This document shows, piece by piece, positions 49,158 through 61,743 of a DNA stretch of 64,000 bases. Position numbers and translations under genes: made by a program. The notes beneath the pieces are model-generated. The model was not told where the DNA came from. It worked only from the letters and a program-made list of their open reading frames with translations, and ran no database searches. This DNA is from Pseudoxanthomonas sp. (lineage in GTDB: Bacteria > Pseudomonadota > Gammaproteobacteria > Xanthomonadales > Xanthomonadaceae): assembly GCF_035999195.1 (NCBI RefSeq), contig NZ_DASYGY010000009.1, forward strand, positions 992,001-1,056,000, read 5' to 3'. Within the stretch, counting starts at the first letter, position 1. Each line of letters starts with the position of its first letter.

Positions 49158-50645
49158 TCAGAGCAGCACGACATCGAACTGCTCCTGCAGGTACTGCTCG
49201 TCGGCCTGGAAGCGGATCGACTTGCCGAGGAATTCCTCCAGTTCCGCCACCGCCGTCGATTCCTCGTCGGTGATGCGGGCGACCACCTTGGGCGAGGCGA
49301 TCACCAGCAGGCGCGCGGCCTCGAACTGGCGCACCGCGCGGGTGATCTCGCGGAAGATCTCGTAGGTCACGGTTTCGGTGGTCTTGATGCTGCCGCGGCC
49401 GCCGCATTCGGGGCACGGCTCGGACAACTGGCGCGCCAGGCTTTCCACCGTGCGCTTGCGGGTCATCTCCACCAGGCCGAGCGGCGAGAACTCGTACACC
49501 GTGGTCTTGGCGTGATCCTTCGCCAGCGACTTCTCCAGCGTGCGCAGCACCTGGCGACGATGCTCGGGATCGTCCATGTCGATGAAGTCGATGATGATGA
49601 TGCCGCCGAGGTTGCGCAGCCGCAGCTGGCGCGCGACCGATTGCGCGGCTTCCAGGTTGGTGCGGTAGACGGTTTCCTCGAGGTTGCGCTGGCCGAGGAA
49701 CGAACCGGTGTTCACGTCGACCGTGGTCATCGCCTCGGTCTGGTCGATCACCAGGTAGCCGCCCGACTTCAACGGGACCTGCTTGTCCAGCGCGCGGCCG
49801 ATCTCGTCCTCGACGCCATACAGGTCGAAGATGGGCCGCTCGCCCGAATACAGTTCGATGCGCTCGGCCAGCACCGGCATGTACTTGGCCACGAACGCCT
49901 GCAGGCGCTCGTGGGTTTCCTTGGAGTCGACCTTGACCTTTTCCACGTCCTTGCGGATCAGGTCGCGCACGGCGCGCAGCGGCAGGCTGAGATCTTCGTA
50001 CAGGATGCTGCACGAGGGCGATTCACGGCCGCGCCGCTCGACCACGTTCCACACGCGCGACAGGTAGGCGATGTCCTCGGCCAGCGCCTCGGCCGGCTGG
50101 CCTTCGGCATTGGTGCGGATGATGTAGCCGTGGCCGCCATGCAGGCCGGCCAGTTCGCTGACGACCTGCTTGAGGCGGTGGCGCTCGGCCTCGTCCTCGA
50201 TGCGCGCCGACACGCCGATCACCTTCGACTGCGGCAGCAGCACCAGGTAGCGCGACGGAATACTGATCTGCGTGGTCAGGCGCGCGCCCTTGCTGCCGAT
50301 GGGATCCTTCACCACCTGCACCACGATGTCCTGCCCGTCGCGCAGCAAGTCCATGATAGGTACGGCCGGCGGCGCAGGCAGCGGCGCCTCTTCGCCCTCG
50401 ACCACCGCGCCCGGCGACGAACGCACGATGTCGTTGGCATGCAGGAAGGCGGCGCGATCCAGCCCGACCTCGACGAAGGCCGCCTGCATGCCGGGCATCA
50501 CCCGCTGCACCTTGCCCTTGTAGATGTTGCCCACCACGCCGCGGCGCCAGCCGCGCTCGATGTGCAGTTCCTGCAGCATGCCGTTTTCGATCACCGCGAC
50601 GCGCGTTTCGCGCGGGGTGACGTTGACCAGGATTTCTTCCGACAT
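49158..50645 (-). CDS. rng: Ribonuclease G
   Basis: Endoribonuclease of the RNase E/G family that matures 16S rRNA 5' ends and degrades mRNAs. The 495-residue protein has an N-terminal S1-containing domain, catalytic aspartates in TTVDVNTGSF and IIIIDFIDMDD, and the zinc-link CPECGGRG. It lacks the long RNase E tail. Ten nt separate it from maf. Confidence 0.96.
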   Translation of the reverse strand: MSEEILVNVTPRETRVAVIENGMLQELHIERGWRRGVVGNIYKGKVQRVMPGMQAAFVEVGLDRAAFLHANDIVRSSPGAVVEGEEAPLPAPPAVPIMDLLRDGQDIVVQVVKDPIGSKGARLTTQISIPSRYLVLLPQSKVIGVSARIEDEAERHRLKQVVSELAGLHGGHGYIIRTNAEGQPAEALAEDIAYLSRVWNVVERRGRESPSCSILYEDLSLPLRAVRDLIRKDVEKVKVDSKETHERLQAFVAKYMPVLAERIELYSGERPIFDLYGVEDEIGRALDKQVPLKSGGYLVIDQTEAMTTVDVNTGSFLGQRNLEETVYRTNLEAAQSVARQLRLRNLGGIIIIDFIDMDDPEHRRQVLRTLEKSLAKDHAKTTVYEFSPLGLVEMTRKRTVESLARQLSEPCPECGGRGSIKTTETVTYEIFREITRAVRQFEAARLLVIASPKVVARITDEESTAVAELEEFLGKSIRFQADEQYLQEQFDVVLL

Positions 50646-50655
50646 GGGTCCGTCC

Positions 50656-51252
50656 TCAGGCTGACGCGGTGGCGGCGGTGGCCGTCGGATGGATGCCGAA
50701 ATCGCGCAGCAGCCGGGAGGTCTCGTAAAGCGGCAGGCCCATCACCGCCGAATAGCTGCCGGCCAGCCGGGTGACGAACTGCTCGGCCCGCCCCTGGATG
50801 CCGTAGGCACCGGCCTTGCCCATCGCTTCGCCACTGGCGACGTAGGCGGCGATCTCGTCGTCTTCCAGCTCGGCGAAGCTGACCTCGGTGACGACCAGTG
50901 CCTGCGCTTCTAGCGACGCGCTGACCACCGAGACCGCGGAAACCGCCTGGTGGGTGCGCCCTGACAGGCGACGCAGCATGGCGGCGGCATCGGCGGCGTC
51001 GACCGGCTTGCCGAAGACCTCGTCGTCCAGGATGACCTCGGTATCGGCCCCCAGCACGACCGCGCCGGCCGTACCCATGACCTTCAACAGACCGGCGCCC
51101 GCCTTCTCGCGGGCAACGCGGCGGACGTAGTCGGTGGCGGGTTCGTTGGGCTGGCGCTGCTCGGGGAGGTCGAGGTCGATGCGTCCGAAGGTCAGCCCCA
51201 GGCGGGTCAGCAGTTCGGCGCGGCGGGGGGATTGGGAGGCCAGGTAGAGCAT
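50656..51252 (-). CDS. maf: Maf-family nucleotide pyrophosphatase
   Basis: Hydrolyses dTTP/UTP or modified nucleotides (YhdE type). The 198-residue protein starts [20 protein letters not shown] with the SxSPRR substrate-binding motif, then [18 protein letters not shown] and [28 protein letters not shown], split across about residues 145-175. A GTG one codon upstream is the alternative start. Same strand and order as E. coli yhdE-rng. Confidence 0.93.
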   Translation of the reverse strand: MLYLASQSPRRAELLTRLGLTFGRIDLDLPEQRQPNEPATDYVRRVAREKAGAGLLKVMGTAGAVVLGADTEVILDDEVFGKPVDAADAAAMLRRLSGRTHQAVSAVSVVSASLEAQALVVTEVSFAELEDDEIAAYVASGEAMGKAGAYGIQGRAEQFVTRLAGSYSAVMGLPLYETSRLLRDFGIHPTATAATASA

Positions 51253-51411
51253 CACGGAAGAATAACCCGCGGCGCCTGACTGAATGGCCGCTGATGTCGG
51301 CCGGAACGCGCAACCCCGCTGCAGATCACAGCCCGTTCATGTCATCGTGAACACCCTTGCGCGTCGACGACGACCCGGGTGCCCGCCACCCGAACCACGA
51401 TAGGAGATCCC

Positions 51412-52155
51412 ATGCGTCCGACCCTGATCCGCCCCCTGCTGCTCGCCCTTGCCCTGTCCTTCGGAACCACTGCCATGACCGCCTCCGCCCAGACCCTCGC
51501 CAGTGTCGGTGCTGCCGCCCCGGAAGGCACCCTGCTCAACGTGTCGGCGCAGGCCGAGGCCTCGCGCGTGCCGGACATCGCCACGATCTCGGCCGGCGTC
51601 GTCACCCAGGCCGTCGACGGCAACACCGCCATGCGCCAGAACAGCGAGCAGATGGCCAAGGTGGTGGCCGCCATCAAGGCCGCCGGCATCGCCGACAAGG
51701 ACGTGCAGACCAGCGGCATCAGCCTCAATCCGCAGTACCGCTACGCCGAGAACGAGGCCCCGAAGATCACCGGCTACCAGGCCAACAACACCGTCAGCAT
51801 CAAGGTCCGCGACATCGCCAAACTGGGCAAGGTGCTGGATGCCCTGGCCGGCGTCGGTGCCAACCAGATCAACGGCCCCAGTTTCGAGATCGACAACCCG
51901 GAGCCGGTCTACGACGAAGCCCGTCTGGCCGCGCTGAAGAAGGCCCAGGCCCGCGCCGAGACCTACGCGAAGTCGCTGGGCCTGAAGGTGCGCCGGATCG
52001 TCAGCATCTCCGAAGGAAACGGCGGCTTCCGCCCGATGCCGATGATGGCCATGGCCAAGATGGAAGCACGTGACGCCTCTGGCGCGCCGCCGGTCTCGCC
52101 GGGTGAAAGCACGGTTTCGATCAACCTGGACGTGGTGTTCGAACTGGGCAAGTAA
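51412..52155 (+). CDS. Secreted SIMPL-domain (DUF541) protein
   Basis: A 247-residue protein with a signal peptide (MRPTLIRPLLLALALSF..., cleavage after TASA) and a SIMPL/DUF541 domain (LLNVSAQAEASRVPDIATISAGVVTQA, then ALKKAQARAETYAKSLGLKV). The family is periplasmic or cell-envelope located; function is poorly known (oxidative stress protection for E. coli YggE). TAGGAGA precedes ATG 51412. Divergent from maf, with its own terminator downstream. Confidence 0.88.
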   Translation: MRPTLIRPLLLALALSFGTTAMTASAQTLASVGAAAPEGTLLNVSAQAEASRVPDIATISAGVVTQAVDGNTAMRQNSEQMAKVVAAIKAAGIADKDVQTSGISLNPQYRYAENEAPKITGYQANNTVSIKVRDIAKLGKVLDALAGVGANQINGPSFEIDNPEPVYDEARLAALKKAQARAETYAKSLGLKVRRIVSISEGNGGFRPMPMMAMAKMEARDASGAPPVSPGESTVSINLDVVFELGK

Positions 52156-52178
52156 CCCCGGTCTTCGTGCCCGCGACG

Positions 52179-52203
52179 ACGGCGCCCTGCGTGGCGCCGT
52201 TTT
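52179..52203 (+). terminator. Terminator after the SIMPL-domain gene
   Basis: 8-bp stem ACGGCGCC/GGCGCCGT with a 6-nt loop, followed by TTTCGTT, 23 nt after the stop. Confidence 0.75.
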
Positions 52204-52254
52204 CGTTGGAGAGTCCGGTCACCGGACTACGCCGAAGGTCGAACGCTCCTCCCC

Positions 52255-52282
52255 TTGCGGACGCCCTCCGCCGGAGTACAGT
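52255..52282 (+). promoter_or_regulatory. Candidate promoter of the TonB-like gene
   Basis: TTGCGG (52255-52260), 16-nt spacer, TACAGT (52277-52282), predicting a leader of about 77 nt. The same TTGCGG -35 is used by the rpsB promoter. Confidence 0.5.
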
Positions 52283-52365
52283 CTGGGCGTGCGGCGCCGG
52301 GACGTTGCAACCCCACTCCCTGCGGCCGAGCGTTGTTCCGTTCACAGCCCTCAAGGAGGTGGATC

Positions 52366-53034
52366 ATGGTTCGCGCACTACCCCACGGTTCCGATACCCG
52401 CATCGACATCGGCCGCATCGCCGCCATCGCGGCCGCCATCGCCCTTCACGCCGCCGCCCTGCTGATGCTGCTCATCCCGATGGCGGCGCCTCCCCTCGCG
52501 CCTGCGGCCAAGCCGAAGCCGGAAGTACGCTGGATACAGAAGGAGGATCCGATCCCCATCGTCGTACCGATCGAGGAGCAACAGACCGTCGTCAAGCGGG
52601 AAGAACCGCGTCCCATCACGACGACGCCTGCTGTGGCGCCAACGACGCCGACGGTCGATGTTCCGGTTTTCGTGGAATCGGGGAGCGAGCGCGTCATCGA
52701 CATCCCCGCGGTCGACAGCGGCGAGATCGGTGGCACCACCGAGGTCGCGGGCCCCCTGCCATCCGCGACGCTGGAATATGTCCGTGCCACCTCGCCGCGC
52801 TACCCGATCAATGAACTGAAGAATGGCGTGGAAGGCACGGTGGTCCTGCGCGTGCTGGTCGACATCGACGGCACGCCCCTCGACGTGACCATCGAGACCA
52901 GCAGCGGCAACCGCAACCTCGATCGCTCGGCCCTGCAGCACGTGCTGAAGACCTGGCGCTTCAAGCCCGCCATGCAGAACGGACAGGCGGTGCAGGCTTA
53001 CGGCCTGGTGCCGATCGCGTTCAACCTGCAGTGA
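52366..53034 (+). CDS. TonB-family energy transducer
   Basis: A 222-residue protein with a short cytoplasmic N-terminus, one membrane segment (about 18-38, AAIAAAIALHAAALLMLLIP, with a His in the membrane helix as in TonB), a Pro/Thr/Val-rich periplasmic linker (about 45-125) and a C-terminal TonB domain (about 140-222; ATSPRYPINELKNGVEGTVVLRVLVDIDGTP...LKTWRFKPA). A full AAGGAGGTG precedes the ATG. No exbB/exbD neighbours are seen, so it would share a complex encoded elsewhere or be a stand-alone TonB-like protein. Confidence 0.85.
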   Translation: MVRALPHGSDTRIDIGRIAAIAAAIALHAAALLMLLIPMAAPPLAPAAKPKPEVRWIQKEDPIPIVVPIEEQQTVVKREEPRPITTTPAVAPTTPTVDVPVFVESGSERVIDIPAVDSGEIGGTTEVAGPLPSATLEYVRATSPRYPINELKNGVEGTVVLRVLVDIDGTPLDVTIETSSGNRNLDRSALQHVLKTWRFKPAMQNGQAVQAYGLVPIAFNLQ

Positions 53035-53055
53035 TGTCCCTCGCGTGAAACAGAC

Positions 53056-53080
53056 AAGCCCGCCGGAATGCGGGCTTTTC
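53056..53080 (+). terminator. Terminator after the TonB-like gene
   Basis: 8-bp stem AAGCCCGC/GCGGGCTT with a 6-nt loop followed by TTCTGTTGTT. Confidence 0.85.
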
Positions 53081-53089
53081 TGTTGTTGC

Positions 53090-53219
53090 CTGTAGGAGCG
53101 ACGTCAGTCGCGACCGCGAACCAGAGGGCACCGGCAAGCTCGCAGCGGGTCGCTGACTCCCGACCTCAACCCTCCCCGGCGCGCACGCCTTCCGTTCGCG
53201 ACTCACGTCGCTCCCACAA
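53090..53219. repeat. Imperfect REP pair between the TonB-like gene and rlmH
   Basis: CTGTAGGAGCGACGTCAGTC (from 53090) and its imperfect reverse complement ending GACTCACGTCGCTCCCACA (to 53219) flank about 75 nt without other features. Same family as the lpxB-rnhB pair but with mismatches in the right arm. Confidence 0.75.
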
Positions 53220-53232
53220 AGATCCGGGCACC

Positions 53233-53703
53233 TCAGGCGCGATGGTAGGGATGATTCGCCAACATCGCCGCCGCGCGGTAGACCTGCTCGGCGACCACCA
53301 GCCGCACCAGCATGTGCGGCAGGGTCAGCGGGCTGAGCGACCATTTTTCGTGCGCGGCGGCCAGCACATCCGGGGCATGGCCTTCGGGCCCGCCGATCAG
53401 CAGCGCGATGTCGCGGCCCAGCGTACGCCAGTGCTCCAGGCGCTGGGCCAACTGCTCCGACGAGTACGGCTTGCCGGTCACCTCCAGCGCCACGACGTGC
53501 GCGCTCTTCGGCAACGCCGCCAGCACGCGCTTGCCTTCGTCCTCGATCGCACGCTGCGGGTCGCGACCCTTCCCGCGCAGTCCCGGCTCGATTTCGATCA
53601 GTTCGAACGGCAGCCAGTGCGACAGGCGCTTCTGGAACTCGGCGAAGCCCTGCGCGACCCAAGTCGGCGCACGTTCGCCGGTGGCGATGAGGCGGCATTT
53701 CAT
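53233..53703 (-). CDS. rlmH: 23S rRNA (pseudouridine1915-N3)-methyltransferase
   Basis: SPOUT-class methyltransferase acting on helix 69 of 70S ribosomes. The 156-residue protein has the family length, ALEVTGKPYSSEQLAQRLE, the knot motif LLIGGPEGHAPDV and the C-terminal LVRLVVAEQVYRAAAMLANHPYHRA in about residues 131-156. Follows rsfS on the same strand, as in E. coli. Confidence 0.96.
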   Translation of the reverse strand: MKCRLIATGERAPTWVAQGFAEFQKRLSHWLPFELIEIEPGLRGKGRDPQRAIEDEGKRVLAALPKSAHVVALEVTGKPYSSEQLAQRLEHWRTLGRDIALLIGGPEGHAPDVLAAAHEKWSLSPLTLPHMLVRLVVAEQVYRAAAMLANHPYHRA

Positions 53704-53786
53704 GACGGCATGATAGCGAGCACAAGCAGGGACCCGTAAACGACGACGGCGCCACCCGGGCGCCGTCGCTTGAACACGGAATCGGG

Positions 53787-54203
53787 TCAGAGCCGCGATT
53801 CGTCCGCAGTCTCGGCGTCTTCCGGCGGCTGGTCGCCGACGGTCCACAGGCGTTCCAGCGCGTAGAACTCGCGCACGCGCGGCAGCATGACGTGGACGAT
53901 GACGTCACCCAGGTCCACCAGGACCCACTCGGCCTCACGCTCGCCTTCCACGCCCAGCGGCATCACGTCCAGCTTCTTGGCGAACTTCACCACTTCGTCG
54001 GCGATCGATTTCACGTGGCGGGTCGAGGTGCCGGAGGCGATGACCAGGTAGTCGGCGACGCTGGACTTGCCGCGCACGTCGATCTCGACGACATCCTTGG
54101 CTTTCAGTTCCTGCACCGCGGCATGCACGGTGGCGAGCAGGTCCGGCAGGGCCGGCGGCGGGCTGGGGAGGCGGGTCTTGATGACGTGGGCTTGGCTGGA
54201 CAA
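53787..54203 (-). CDS. rsfS: Ribosomal silencing factor RsfS
   Basis: Binds L14 and blocks subunit joining when nutrients are short. The 138-residue form starts at TTG 54203 (SSQAHVIKT...), with GGAG about 15 nt upstream; no ATG or GTG fits the family start, and a much longer frame would overlap nadD. Core motifs are [38 protein letters not shown] and [15 protein letters not shown], spread over about residues 35-110. Confidence 0.9.
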   Translation of the reverse strand: MSSQAHVIKTRLPSPPPALPDLLATVHAAVQELKAKDVVEIDVRGKSSVADYLVIASGTSTRHVKSIADEVVKFAKKLDVMPLGVEGEREAEWVLVDLGDVIVHVMLPRVREFYALERLWTVGDQPPEDAETADESRL

Positions 54204-54234
54204 AGGCTTGGTGGCTCCGGGAACTCGTGCGGGA

Positions 54235-54912
54235 TTATAGCGGACCGGCGTCGGCGGCCCGTGAGGCGTAAAGCCTTTCGTCGGCAATGGCGTCCGCGAC
54301 CGCGGGTGGCACCAGATGCCGCCAGGCCTCGCCTGCGGCGATACGGCGGCGGATCTCGGTGGCGGATTCCCGCTGGAGCGGCTGGTTCAACCGGAACACG
54401 CGACCTGCCGGCGCCTGCCCCAGGTCCTCGATCCGGTCGGTCCAACGGCCCTCCAGCCGGCCCATCAGGACAGGCGGGAGACCGGCATCGAGCCCGCTGC
54501 CCGGTCGGTCGGCAACGACGAAATGCGCCAGGTCGAACAGCGCCGTCCATGACCGCCAGGTGGGCAGGCCGAGCAGGCTGTCGGCGCCGATCAACAGCGC
54601 GATCGGAGCAGCCTGGCCCAGCTCCTCGCGCAGCTCCTGCAGCGTGTCGATCGTGTACGAGCGCGCGGCCGGGTCGCGCTGGGCGCGCACCAGCTCGCGT
54701 CGATCCACCCGCAGGCCGTGCTCGTCCTGCACGGCCAGGTCGAGCAGGTGCGCGCGCTGCGCCGCAGTGGCGCCGGGAACCGCGCGATGCGGCGGGTCCG
54801 CCGCCGGCATCAGGCGGACCGGCACCCCGAATGCACCGTGCGCGGCGCGCGCGATAGCGAGGTGCCCGTTGTGGACCGGGTCGAACGTGCCACCGTAGAA
54901 GAGGTGCAGCAT
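54235..54912 (-). CDS. nadD: Nicotinate-nucleotide adenylyltransferase
   Basis: Makes nicotinic acid adenine dinucleotide in NAD synthesis. The 225-residue protein starts [22 protein letters not shown], with the nucleotidyltransferase (H/T)xGH motif, and has [12 protein letters not shown] near the end. It follows holA by 7 nt and precedes rsfS by 31 nt. Confidence 0.96.
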   Translation of the reverse strand: MLHLFYGGTFDPVHNGHLAIARAAHGAFGVPVRLMPAADPPHRAVPGATAAQRAHLLDLAVQDEHGLRVDRRELVRAQRDPAARSYTIDTLQELREELGQAAPIALLIGADSLLGLPTWRSWTALFDLAHFVVADRPGSGLDAGLPPVLMGRLEGRWTDRIEDLGQAPAGRVFRLNQPLQRESATEIRRRIAAGEAWRHLVPPAVADAIADERLYASRAADAGPL

Positions 54913-54919
54913 CGCCCGG

Positions 54920-55954
54920 TCAGGCGACCAGCAGGCGTACGGCCTTCGCCTCGGCGATGGCCAGCAACAGCCGCTCCAGCGCCACCCACGCATCGCCGTC
55001 GCCGCGCCCCTTGGCGATGCGGTCGATCTTCGATGCCTCGGCGACGAAGCGTTCCCAGCGCGCAGGCGCGGCGTGGCGCTGCAGCGCGCGCTTGAAAGGC
55101 GCCTGCTTCGCTTCCCAGATGCCTTGCGACTTCATCTCGGCGGCCAGGTTGCCGCCATTGGCCTGCACGCGCGCCAGCGTCGCGGTGCGCAGCAGTTCCT
55201 TGACGATCATCGGCATCAGCCCGGCCACCACGTCGCCTTCGGCGCGCAGCCCGGCGAGGATGCGCGACACCTGCGCGCCCTGCCCGGCCAACACGGCGTC
55301 GGTCAGGCGGAACACGTCGTAGCGCGCCGCATTGGCGACCAGCGACTCCATGCGTTCGACGTCCAGCGTCTGTCCGTCGCTGAGCAACGCCAGCTTGTCG
55401 ATTTCCTGCGCCGCGGCCAGCAGGTTGCCTTCCACGCGATCGGCCAGCAGTTGCACGGCATCGCGGTCGGCGCGCAGGCCCTTGCTGCGCAGACGGCTTT
55501 CGATCCATCCGGGCAGTTCGTGCGGCTTGATGGCCCAGGCCACTGCCAGCACGCCGACCCGGGTAATCGCGTCGCTCCACTTGCCCTGGTAAGCCTTGCC
55601 CCACTCGCCTGCAGTGATCAGCAGCACCACGTCGGGGGGCGGGTTGGCGCAGAACGCGGTGATCACCTCGGCGCCCTCCTTGCCCGGCTTTCCGCCCGGC
55701 AAGCGGACTTCGACCAGACGCCGGGCGCTGAACAGGCTGGGCGCGTTGAAGCTCGCCTCCAGCTGGCCCCAGTCGAAATCGCGGCCGTCGGCATCGAAGA
55801 CCTCGCGCTCCCCGATGCCTTGCGCACGCGCATGGGCGCGCACGGCATCGGCGGCTTCGAGCACCCGCAGCGTCTCAGGTCCGGCGATCAGGTAGACCGG
55901 CAGCAGCGGCTCGGAGGTTGCGCGCGCCGCCAGCTGTTCCGGCCTGAGTTCCAT
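54920..55954 (-). CDS. holA: DNA polymerase III subunit delta
   Basis: Clamp-loader subunit that opens the beta clamp. The 344-residue protein has the LPVYLIAGPETLRVLEAADAVR N-terminal region, NPPPDVVLLITAGEW, and the helical C-terminal collar domain. The start overlaps the lptE stop (TGATG), the conserved lptE-holA coupling. Confidence 0.95.
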   Translation of the reverse strand: MELRPEQLAARATSEPLLPVYLIAGPETLRVLEAADAVRAHARAQGIGEREVFDADGRDFDWGQLEASFNAPSLFSARRLVEVRLPGGKPGKEGAEVITAFCANPPPDVVLLITAGEWGKAYQGKWSDAITRVGVLAVAWAIKPHELPGWIESRLRSKGLRADRDAVQLLADRVEGNLLAAAQEIDKLALLSDGQTLDVERMESLVANAARYDVFRLTDAVLAGQGAQVSRILAGLRAEGDVVAGLMPMIVKELLRTATLARVQANGGNLAAEMKSQGIWEAKQAPFKRALQRHAAPARWERFVAEASKIDRIAKGRGDGDAWVALERLLLAIAEAKAVRLLVA

Positions 55955-56502
55955 CAGGGGGCTGCGGGCGCCGGACCCGAGCGCACCACGCCGTCGATGC
56001 GGCGCAGGATCGACGCCGCCATCTCGCGGCGCAGTTCCTCGGCCAGCACTTCGCGTTCGGTGGTGGTGCCCGTGGCGTCCTGCGGCGGCGACACGTAGTC
56101 GCGCGACAGCTCCACGACCTGCTGCGGCACCAGGTCGGTGCCGTCGGCCTTCTTGAAGGCGAACACCACCGCGTAGCGGAGGCTGAATTCCTGCGCGCGC
56201 CCGAACTGGTCCACCGCGATCGGCAGATCGCCCCAGCGCTCGGAGACGACACGCAGCGTGGCGACCTGCGCATCGGCCGCCTGGGGGCTGTCCTCTTCGC
56301 CGATCGGCGCCGCCAGGGTCGCGCCGGCCGCCTGCAGGCCACGCGACAGGCTGGTCACCAGCGCGCTGTACGACGTGGACGACGCGGTGACGCGAACCGG
56401 ACCCAAGTCGGACGGCAAGGCGATCTTGTTGCGCAGGTGGAACCCGCACCCGGCCAGGAAGACCAGGGCGAGCAGGAGGAGGGGCAGGCGGAATCGGATC
56501 AT
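55954..56502 (-). CDS. lptE: LPS-assembly lipoprotein LptE
   Basis: Outer-membrane lipoprotein plugging the LptD barrel for LPS insertion. The 182-residue precursor has a lipoprotein signal with lipobox LAGC (Cys19) followed by GFHLR, the usual LptE start. It lies between leuS and holA. Confidence 0.93.
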   Translation of the reverse strand: MIRFRLPLLLLALVFLAGCGFHLRNKIALPSDLGPVRVTASSTSYSALVTSLSRGLQAAGATLAAPIGEEDSPQAADAQVATLRVVSERWGDLPIAVDQFGRAQEFSLRYAVVFAFKKADGTDLVPQQVVELSRDYVSPPQDATGTTTEREVLAEELRREMAASILRRIDGVVRSGPAPAAP

Positions 56503-56582
56503 GGGCGAAGTCTGGACGAGCCCGTCATGGGCGGCAATAGCGTAGCCCGACCGGACGTGAACGCCCGGGCAAGCCATGGGCC

Positions 56583-60644
<4,062 letters not shown>

Positions 60645-60702
60645 CGCGATGACGAACGCGCCGCAGCGCGCCTGTGCAGCGAATGGCACGCGCCGTCCGA
60701 CC

Positions 60703-60784
60703 GTAGCGCCGAGCTTGCTCGGCGGCTCCCCGGGAGTCGTCGGCGTTTACGTCTACACGCGCAGCGGAGCAAGCTCCGCTCTAC
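60703..60784. repeat. Paired REP elements between the amidohydrolase and DUF998 genes
   Basis: GTAGCGCCGAGCTTGCTCGG (60703 onward) and, in opposite orientation, AGCGGAGCAAGCTCCGCTC-TAC (60763-60784). Each contains an internal palindrome around GAGCTTGCTC. The right copy supplies the TAG stop of the DUF998 gene. Confidence 0.8.
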
Positions 60785-61371
60785 GCACGCGGATTGCGTG
60801 AAGCGATGCACAGCCAGCCGAGCCACACCGCGTAGCCGAACCGCTGCGCGATACCGGCCGGCATCAACTCCACCGCCAGCAGCGCGACAAACAGCACCAG
60901 CAGTGCCGCTGCGGTACTGGCGCGCGCCAGCACACGCCAGGCCGGACGCCCGCGCAGCCCGACCGCGACCAGCAGCGCGCCCGGCACGAACGCGACCCAC
61001 CACAGCATCCATGCCGTGGCATGCAGGCTGCTGGCCGGGTTGTCCAGGTCGGACGGATCCAGCGGCAGCAACCCCATGGCGGCAAAGCCCAGCGCGGACA
61101 GCAGGACCAGTTGCGTGCCCACGCGCAGCGGCCAGCCCGCGTCGGCGGGCAGGTGGCGGCGAAGGCCGAGCGCGGTCGTGGCCGCCAGCACACCGGGCAG
61201 CACGAATCCGAGCACGTTGAAGCCCGGCGCATGCGGCACGCCCTTCGCGCCCAACACGGCCACCGGATGCCAGACCTGCGAATACCCGGACAACGCCAGG
61301 CCGAACCCGACCAGCACAGCAGCGAACATCGCGGCCGCCGCCGGCCCGCTCCACCGCAATGCCGCGCTCAT
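60781..61371 (-). CDS. DUF998 membrane protein
   Basis: A 196-residue protein with six predicted hydrophobic segments of the DUF998 family (SGYSQVWHPVAVLGAKGVPHAPGFNVLGFVLPG across about residues 29-62, then LHATAWMLWWVAFVPGALLVAVGL). Function is unknown. The start overlaps the XRE regulator stop (ATGA), so the two form an operon. The last codon and TAG stop lie at the edge of a REP element. Confidence 0.85.
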   Translation of the reverse strand: MSAALRWSGPAAAAMFAAVLVGFGLALSGYSQVWHPVAVLGAKGVPHAPGFNVLGFVLPGVLAATTALGLRRHLPADAGWPLRVGTQLVLLSALGFAAMGLLPLDPSDLDNPASSLHATAWMLWWVAFVPGALLVAVGLRGRPAWRVLARASTAAALLVLFVALLAVELMPAGIAQRFGYAVWLGWLCIASRNPRA

Positions 61372-61583
61372 GCGTCCTCCCACCGGAACACCTCCTCGAT
61401 CCCTACGCCGAACGCCCGCGCGATGCGGAACGCCAGTTCCAGCGACGGCGCATAGCGCCCCGCCTCCAGCGCGATGATGGTCTGACGGGTGACGCCGCAG
61501 GCATCGGCCAGCGCCTGCTGGGTCATTTCGCCGCGCGCGAAGCGCAGGCGGCGGATGTCGTTGGCGATGGGGGTGCCGGTCAT
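61368..61583 (-). CDS. Small XRE-family transcriptional regulator
   Basis: A 71-residue single-domain helix-turn-helix protein: IRRLRFARGEMTQQALADACGVTRQTIIALEAGRYAPSLELAFRIARAFG, spread over residues about 10-58, similar to small regulators of the YozG/Cro type. It is the first gene of a two-gene unit with the DUF998 membrane protein and is divergent from cnoX. Two matching palindromes in the intergenic region are likely operators. Confidence 0.9.
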   Translation of the reverse strand: MTGTPIANDIRRLRFARGEMTQQALADACGVTRQTIIALEAGRYAPSLELAFRIARAFGVGIEEVFRWEDA

Positions 61584-61628
61584 CGGTGGTCGCGCCACGG
61601 CATGCCATGTCACTCCTGGTAAACACCA

Positions 61629-61648
61629 TGTCAACTCAGCATGACATC
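61629..61648. promoter_or_regulatory. Palindromic operator 1 (ATGTCA-N8-TGACAT)
   Basis: Perfect 6-bp inverted half-sites ATGTCA and TGACAT separated by 8 nt, 46 nt upstream of the XRE start. An extra ATGTCA half-site lies at 61607-61612. The site contains TTGACA on the minus strand, so binding could block RNA polymerase. Confidence 0.7.
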
Positions 61649-61660
61649 CCGCCCGGGCAA

Positions 61661-61680
61661 TGTCAAAAGAATTTGACATC
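61661..61680. promoter_or_regulatory. Palindromic operator 2 (ATGTCA-N8-TGACAT)
   Basis: Same half-sites and spacing as operator 1, with the inner bases extending the palindrome to ATGTCAAA-N4-TTTGACAT. Start-to-start distance between operators is 32 bp, about three helical turns. It lies 64 nt upstream of cnoX and contains TTGACA on both strands. Confidence 0.75.
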
Positions 61681-61743
61681 ACCTTGTATCCTGCCGCCCG
61701 CGGCACCATCTGACCGCCACGCCCCATCCCCACGAGCGACCCG

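Noticed and set aside
60645..60702. Start of another gene downstream of the amidohydrolase
   Set aside because: No coding frame with ribosome site; only a REP pair follows.
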